NCBI GenBank assembly: GCA_021396245.1 | Contig: WNYE01000017.1 | Span: forward strand, 62,001 to 126,000 | Direction: 5' to 3' | Source of the DNA: Sporothrix humicola | Lineage: Eukaryota > Ascomycota > Sordariomycetes > Ophiostomatales > Ophiostomataceae | DNA: 64,000 bases | Part shown: positions 59,416 through 64,000 of the stretch, one piece after another | Layout of the letters: every line of letters starts with the position of its first letter | How positions within the stretch are numbered: the first letter of the stretch is position 1 | Made by a program: the position numbers and the translations under genes | Notes under the pieces: model-generated | What the model was told of the DNA's origin: nothing | The model's input: the letters and a program-made list of their open reading frames with translations, nothing else | Databases searched by the model: none

Positions 59416-61534
59416 TCAAGCAGCAGCGGCTGTAGGCGTAGAAGCAGCAGCGGCAGCGGCCTCCTTCTTCACAGTGACTGCCTTGGGAGTGGGCGAGCCC
59501 TCACCAGCGGCGATGGACCGCTCAATCATAGTGGCGCCTTCGTCGGCAGACCCGTCAACAGACGAAGCCGCATCTGTGTCGGTGGTTGCCTTTCTCCTAG
59601 AATGGTATTAGCACATGTCGTTGAGAACATAACTCCAGAAGAGGGGGACTGCATACGAGAGGTCGCCGATGCTCTGGGAGTAGCTGCGCGAAATGGCCGG
59701 GTTGGAGGAATGGCGAACCAGACAGTGGCTGTAAAGTAAGAAGAGCGAATGGGTTAGTATATAGCTGAAAGATCACGGGCATGTCATGACGAATCAATCA
59801 AGCACTCTGAAGGGTCCAATTCAGTCAATGTACCTATGACCACTGGTACCCTGGGAGCGGCGGTTCCAGAGGGCTGGGGCATAAATAGACGGGTTGATGC
59901 CGACAGCGTGTGTTCCGTACGCGCCGATATTGTACTCATTCGTCCGGTACTGGCGGCGTTCGGACGTGATGCGCTTCAGTTCCTTCTGCGACGGGGTATC
60001 GGCATAGCGGACTTGCATGGCGAAATGATCCTGTCCGATCGGCATGCCATGGAAGTTCTTGATAACCTGCTCGCAAATGTCACGAGTCTCGAAGCTGTGA
60101 ATTGGAAAATTGTCAGAAAGGCCGAAGACCGGTGTACTAATGAAAGAGGGTAAAACTTACCGCGCAAAGCCGACACCGCGGCTGTTGCCCATGGAATCGC
60201 GAAGAATCTTGCTGGAGACGATGGTGAACGGAACGAAAATCTGGCTCAGAGTCTGGATGGATTCATCAGTAGATGCTATGCAAAGTGACTTGTAATGCTG
60301 GGGATTTTACTCACATTCTCGTTGATGTCCTTGGGCAGATTGGAGATGTAGAGGTTCGTGGAACACTCATCGCCCTCGGCTTTGAGGCGTGCATTGAAGC
60401 TCTCCTAGAGTAAGAAAGAAGTTGTTAGACAATATTCATATTGGCTTGTCATGTATGTGTCCCCAATTGAGTATCTTACCCGGGCAAAGCCAACTTCGTA
60501 GCCGCGACGGTAGAAGCCACGAATGCATTTCTCCGAGTCCTTGACATCCTTGAACTTTGCGAAACCGAATCTAGAAAGAAGATGGTGAGTTAGCCAAAAG
60601 AAATTGTAGATGAATGAGAAAGAAAACAGGACAGAACTTACCCCTTGCAAGCTCCAGTGGCAGTGTCGATGATGGCTTTGGACTGCTCAACCTCACCAAA
60701 GCGCTCGGTGTACTTGAGGAGCAGGTCGTCGTCTGTGGTAGGATGAAGGCCGCGAATGTAGACATTGCGGTTGCCCTGAATCCGGTTCTCGAGGCACTGC
60801 TCAAGGGGCTTGATATGGTCGGTCCAAACGGCCGGAACGGCATCTGGGATAGCAGGCTTTTGCAGAAGAAGACGGTCGATGTCAGGGTCAATGACAGCCT
60901 TCATGGCAGCATGCCCAAAGGAACCCATCTCGCGGGGCGAAGGGGTAGTGTACGAGGACCGCTCATGAGAGGCAACTCGAGTGCCACCATTGAGACGGTC
61001 GACTGCATGCCCAAAGAAAGGCGTAGCTGGGGCAGACTCGGTCGCAGACGTCGAGTAAGAGCTTCTGCGATTCTCCAGAATAGGGAGCTCACGAGGAATC
61101 CGGTCGCCATATGCCATGGGGCGACCGGGAGTATAAGGCATCATCGCTCCATGGCCATATGCAGGAGCATACCCTCCCGAAGGGTATTGCATGGGAAAGG
61201 CAGACGCTCCATATCCATGATCTGCCAGCAGTGGATGAATAGAGCCAGGGTATGGGGTGGCATAAACAATGCTCCCATCAGGGCCGTTTACAAAGGCACC
61301 GGGAGGAAGATTGTGCATGGGAGGAGCTTGGCCAATACCACCCGCACCGAGATTGAGAGCCAAGAACTGACTCATCATGGCAGCCATCCCATCATCTTGC
61401 ACCGGGAGTCCCGCTCCAGGGGCAGGGCCTTGGTGTGCGTGGAGGCCAAGATCAGCAGGAGCGCCAGGGTTGTAGCTAGAGGCTGCACCACCGCGACGCT
61501 TGCCAGCGTCCATATTCTGGGGAAAGGTGGTCAT
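59416..61534 (-). CDS. Two-RRM RNA-binding protein, RBMS/MSSP-like
   Basis: Seven exons: 60642-61534, 60480-60570, 60315-60404, 60161-60252, 59834-60094, 59657-59728 and 59416-59596. All phases agree and the product is 559 residues. The N-terminal 250 residues are Gly/Pro/Tyr/Ala-rich and disordered. RRM1 (about 257-328) starts NVYIRGLHPTTDDDLL and has RNP1 KGFGFAKF. RRM2 (about 345-425) starts NLYISNLPKDINENTL and has RNP1 RGVGFARF. The introns lie between or inside the RRMs, two of them cutting next to the RNP1 motifs. The C-terminus is Ser/Ala-rich, ending in a poly-Ala-like tail. The closest family I recognise is the RBMS/Msa1/Scw1 type of ssDNA/RNA-binding regulators, which affect mRNA stability, mating or sporulation in other fungi; the role here is inferred. 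I chose the first ATG after the probable 5'UTR splice acceptor. Confidence 0.9.
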
Positions 61535-61554
61535 TGTGTGATAAAAACGATGTC

Positions 61555-61621
61555 CTGTGATGACAAGAGTTGTTAGACTTGTGGTACATGGAGCAAAGGA
61601 GATGAAAGGGCATTGACTCAC
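61555..61621 (-). other. Probable 5'UTR intron 2 of the RRM gene
   Basis: On the minus strand there is a gtgagt donor at 61621, a TCTAAC branch-like site, and an acceptor tcatcacag at 61555, ending 20 bp upstream of the ATG. The 67-bp length is typical of introns in this window. Confidence 0.6.
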
Positions 61622-61650
61622 GGACTCGTAGTGTCTTCAAAAAGTCTGCT

Positions 61651-61809
61651 CTAGCGGTAGATGTCAGTAAACAGACGCGGCATCCTGACACCACAGACTC
61701 ATCCGCGGCTGGATTAATGTGTATGGGATTATGGAAGGGATAGGTGCATAGTCATTGTTCTCGTGAGAGATTACAACGCGAGTATTGTTGTAGAAAAGGA
61801 GGGACTCAC
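61651..61809 (-). other. Possible 5'UTR intron 1 of the RRM gene
   Basis: A gtgagt donor at 61809, an ACTGAC branch-like site, and acceptor ccgctag at 61651 would leave a 29-nt untranslated exon (61622-61650). The 159-bp length is longer than most introns here. Confidence 0.4.
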
Positions 61810-64000
61810 TATTCTCGGTCTTCCAAATGGGAAGTATTCTGGTTGTGCTTCGACCGTGCTGTTATCGGCTGTTGTTAGCATTGGAGTCCACCTCTTGGTG
61901 ATGCGGGGACGGAAGGACAAACAGTTTGAATCAGCAGAAGGGCTGGATAGAAAGGATTTGCTCCAAGACGATGGGATGCGTCAGTTTGGAAAAGGTGATG
62001 GTGAAATGCAAAAGGGAATACAAAAGGGGGGAATGGGAAGTGACAAATGAACTGGGAGGAGATGTTGTAACGACCGAAGAAGTAGAAGAAGTTGAAAGAA
62101 AAGAGGGAGAAGAGAAGAACGAGAGAGGGAAAAGGAAAAGAAAGAAGAAAAGGGGATGCTGGAGAAAATTGGCGAGGGGAGAGAAAAAAGATGTTGGGGA
62201 CGAGATTGAAAACAAAGAAGATCGTGTTTGGGAAGGAGTGGTCGGTCAATATTGGAAGGGGAAGCTGCAATGGGTCAGTCAAAAAGTGAGAAGGAAGTGA
62301 AACGGAAAGGACCACCGACGAAAATAAACATCATAGGCAAGAGCAATCGCGTGAAGCAAAAACAAGGAAAGAACCACGAAAAATGCAATAGTAAAAACTA
62401 AATGACTGTCCGAAATACGTACGATGCGATGAGTTTGATAAAATGCTGTTTCGTGATGATGCTTCCGTCCGTTGTAGATGATGTAGAGTCCGGGGTAGAG
62501 TAATAAAGTAGAAAACGGTTTCAACCGGTGTGATGCCAAAGTTGTGTTCGTCTGGGGAAAAAGGGGGAATTTGGCGAATTGGGTCTCCCTTTCCCAGTCT
62601 GGCTTTTGGAAATGTATCGAAAAAGGGAAGTAGCATAAACAAAATGGTTGCGGAAGGAGCGCAGGCGTGAATCGCGTCACTGATGAAGTGCCGATTTGAG
62701 GTCGTGATATCCCACCTAGGAAGGAGCCACTTTCCTAAAACGGCAATTCCCCTGTAATGGCCATGCATCGCACGCACATGGTCGAAGGAATGGCTCGCGA
62801 AACAATCAATCTAAAAACCGCGTGCTTTTGGCATGGATCAGGATTAAAGGTAAAAGATTTACAGACGAGCATGTTTGCCTTGGGACAGCATGGGAAACAC
62901 TGCCATGTGCAGTGGCTGCCTACGGGTTTCATACACATTGTGGTAGTTCATCAATCGTCATTTCCATCTTCAGAGTAAATTGTCCCCCTTTTTCAAACAT
63001 AGGAAGGAACAGTCCACGAAGTAAAAATTCACATGTAAATAAAAGACTCCAAAGAGTACCATGAAATTGGAAGGATCGTACAGACAGAAGGACCAATGGA
63101 GGTAATGCGCTCTAAGAAGCAGCGACGGTGGGCGTTTTGAGGGTGCTTCTTTCTTAGATTCTCTTCACATCTCCATCGTCCCTACCTGATTGCGCCGCCT
63201 TCTTAATCACCCTGGCCATTTTCACGCGTTATTCTTTCCTGACGCGTCTCTCAGTTTGCTCTTGCTTTTTCTGATAATTAATCTTCTCAAAAGCGGTACC
63301 TGTGTACACTAATCGTGCCACTAAAAAAGGAAAGGAAGGTGAGAGCGATCTGACAAGAAAGTGAGCAAGAGGTCAGAAACAGAGCTGCACGCCCCAACAT
63401 GTGTTATTGCCAGCGTTGTGTTCACGCCACCCATTGGAATTGATACTTTTCGTGCAAGGGCGAAATCACGAAGAATCAAGTTCACGATTTTGACGTCAGT
63501 TGTTTGTCACGATACCGCAGCTGTGGGTTTGGATGCTTCCGCCTCGACGGAACTATTTGTGCGGTGCCATCGGAATGTCGGAATCAATTACCCTTTTTTG
63601 CTTTTCCTGGCGAAAAAGCTCGGCGAACAAAATGGCAGAATGGCTGGCGCGCTTGGTGACTGGGGAAAAAGTTCTGGCCGCAAGTTGCCACTTCTGAGGG
63701 GAAAGGAGAGCTCGGATAGGTCACCACCAAAAGTTGGGGGAACTTTTGAGCAAGGTGGCCAGAACATCGCTGCTTGTTTTGGGCATCGCTTGTGGGGTAC
63801 AAAACTGTACAGAGGTGGAAGCTGAAATGGCGGGGGATGGACTATGGTGACCCGAGTCAGAAAGTCGGCGGTTTCCGAGATTCCGAGGTGTCTAAAACCG
63901 ACGGCCCGGTCAGGATGACAACGAAACACACGAGTCAGAAGATCAATTGGTCAATTGGAGAAAGCCGAGGGAACCATCGCCAAAATACGTTTTGTGCGTC
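61810..64000. other. Upstream region of the RRM gene to the right edge
   Basis: No gene recognised. At 62080-62310 the plus strand is purine-rich, so it is CT-rich in the sense of the RRM gene, fitting a promoter or leader tract. Two ACGCGT words at 63224-63229 and 63242-63247 lie 18 bp apart. The 154-codon frame at 63361-63825 opens with GTG and has no protein-like features. Confidence 0.45.

Noticed and set aside
63361..63825. 154-codon plus-strand open frame near the right edge
   Set aside because: Opens with GTG, lacks recognisable motifs and has no splice or promoter context I could support.

Overview
The window is nuclear DNA from a filamentous ascomycete (Pezizomycotina, probably a Sordariomycete). 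Evidence: short GT-AG introns of about 55-110 bp with CTAAC/CTGAC-type branch sites, GC-rich wobble positions, a Zn2Cys6 regulator, pyrimidine-rich promoter tracts, and orthologues of conserved ascomycete housekeeping genes. I saw no CRISPR array, operon, insertion sequence, tRNA or rRNA. Gene models were built by reading splice sites by eye; coordinates span start codon to stop codon, introns included.

Left block (1-16976): a 4E-T-like eIF4E-binding protein running off the left edge (minus), URB1/Npa1 for 60S biogenesis (minus), IDI1 isopentenyl-diphosphate isomerase (plus, divergent from URB1), a GNAT acetyltransferase (plus), and a Zn2Cys6 plus PAS-like transcription factor (minus) whose zinc cluster is completed by an 8-nt microexon.

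Centre (16977-44817): about 27.8 kb in which I find no convincing protein-coding gene. It is not strongly AT-rich and does not look like RIP-mutated transposon or centromere. It holds strand-switching purine/pyrimidine tracts, several short tandem repeats, a 14-bp-arm hairpin, a four-copy cluster of TAGCACGTTT, and the recurring words TACGACGTA and TACGGAGTA. It lies between the 5' side of the regulator and the 3' side of the Lon gene, so a very long control region and/or non-coding transcripts is the leading inference. This is the part of the window most likely to hold something undescribed.

Right block (44818-64000): peroxisomal Lon protease ending in SRL (minus), RPA32/RFA2 (plus), MLH1 (plus), RPN1 of the 26S proteasome (minus), RIO2 kinase (plus), and a two-RRM RBMS-like RNA-binding protein with two probable 5'UTR introns (minus). 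RFA2 and MLH1 each carry an ACGCGT (MCB) word in their promoter, fitting shared S-phase control. URB1 and RIO2 act in 60S and 40S maturation. The gene order is mostly divergent and convergent pairs with short shared intergenic regions, which makes the central desert stand out.
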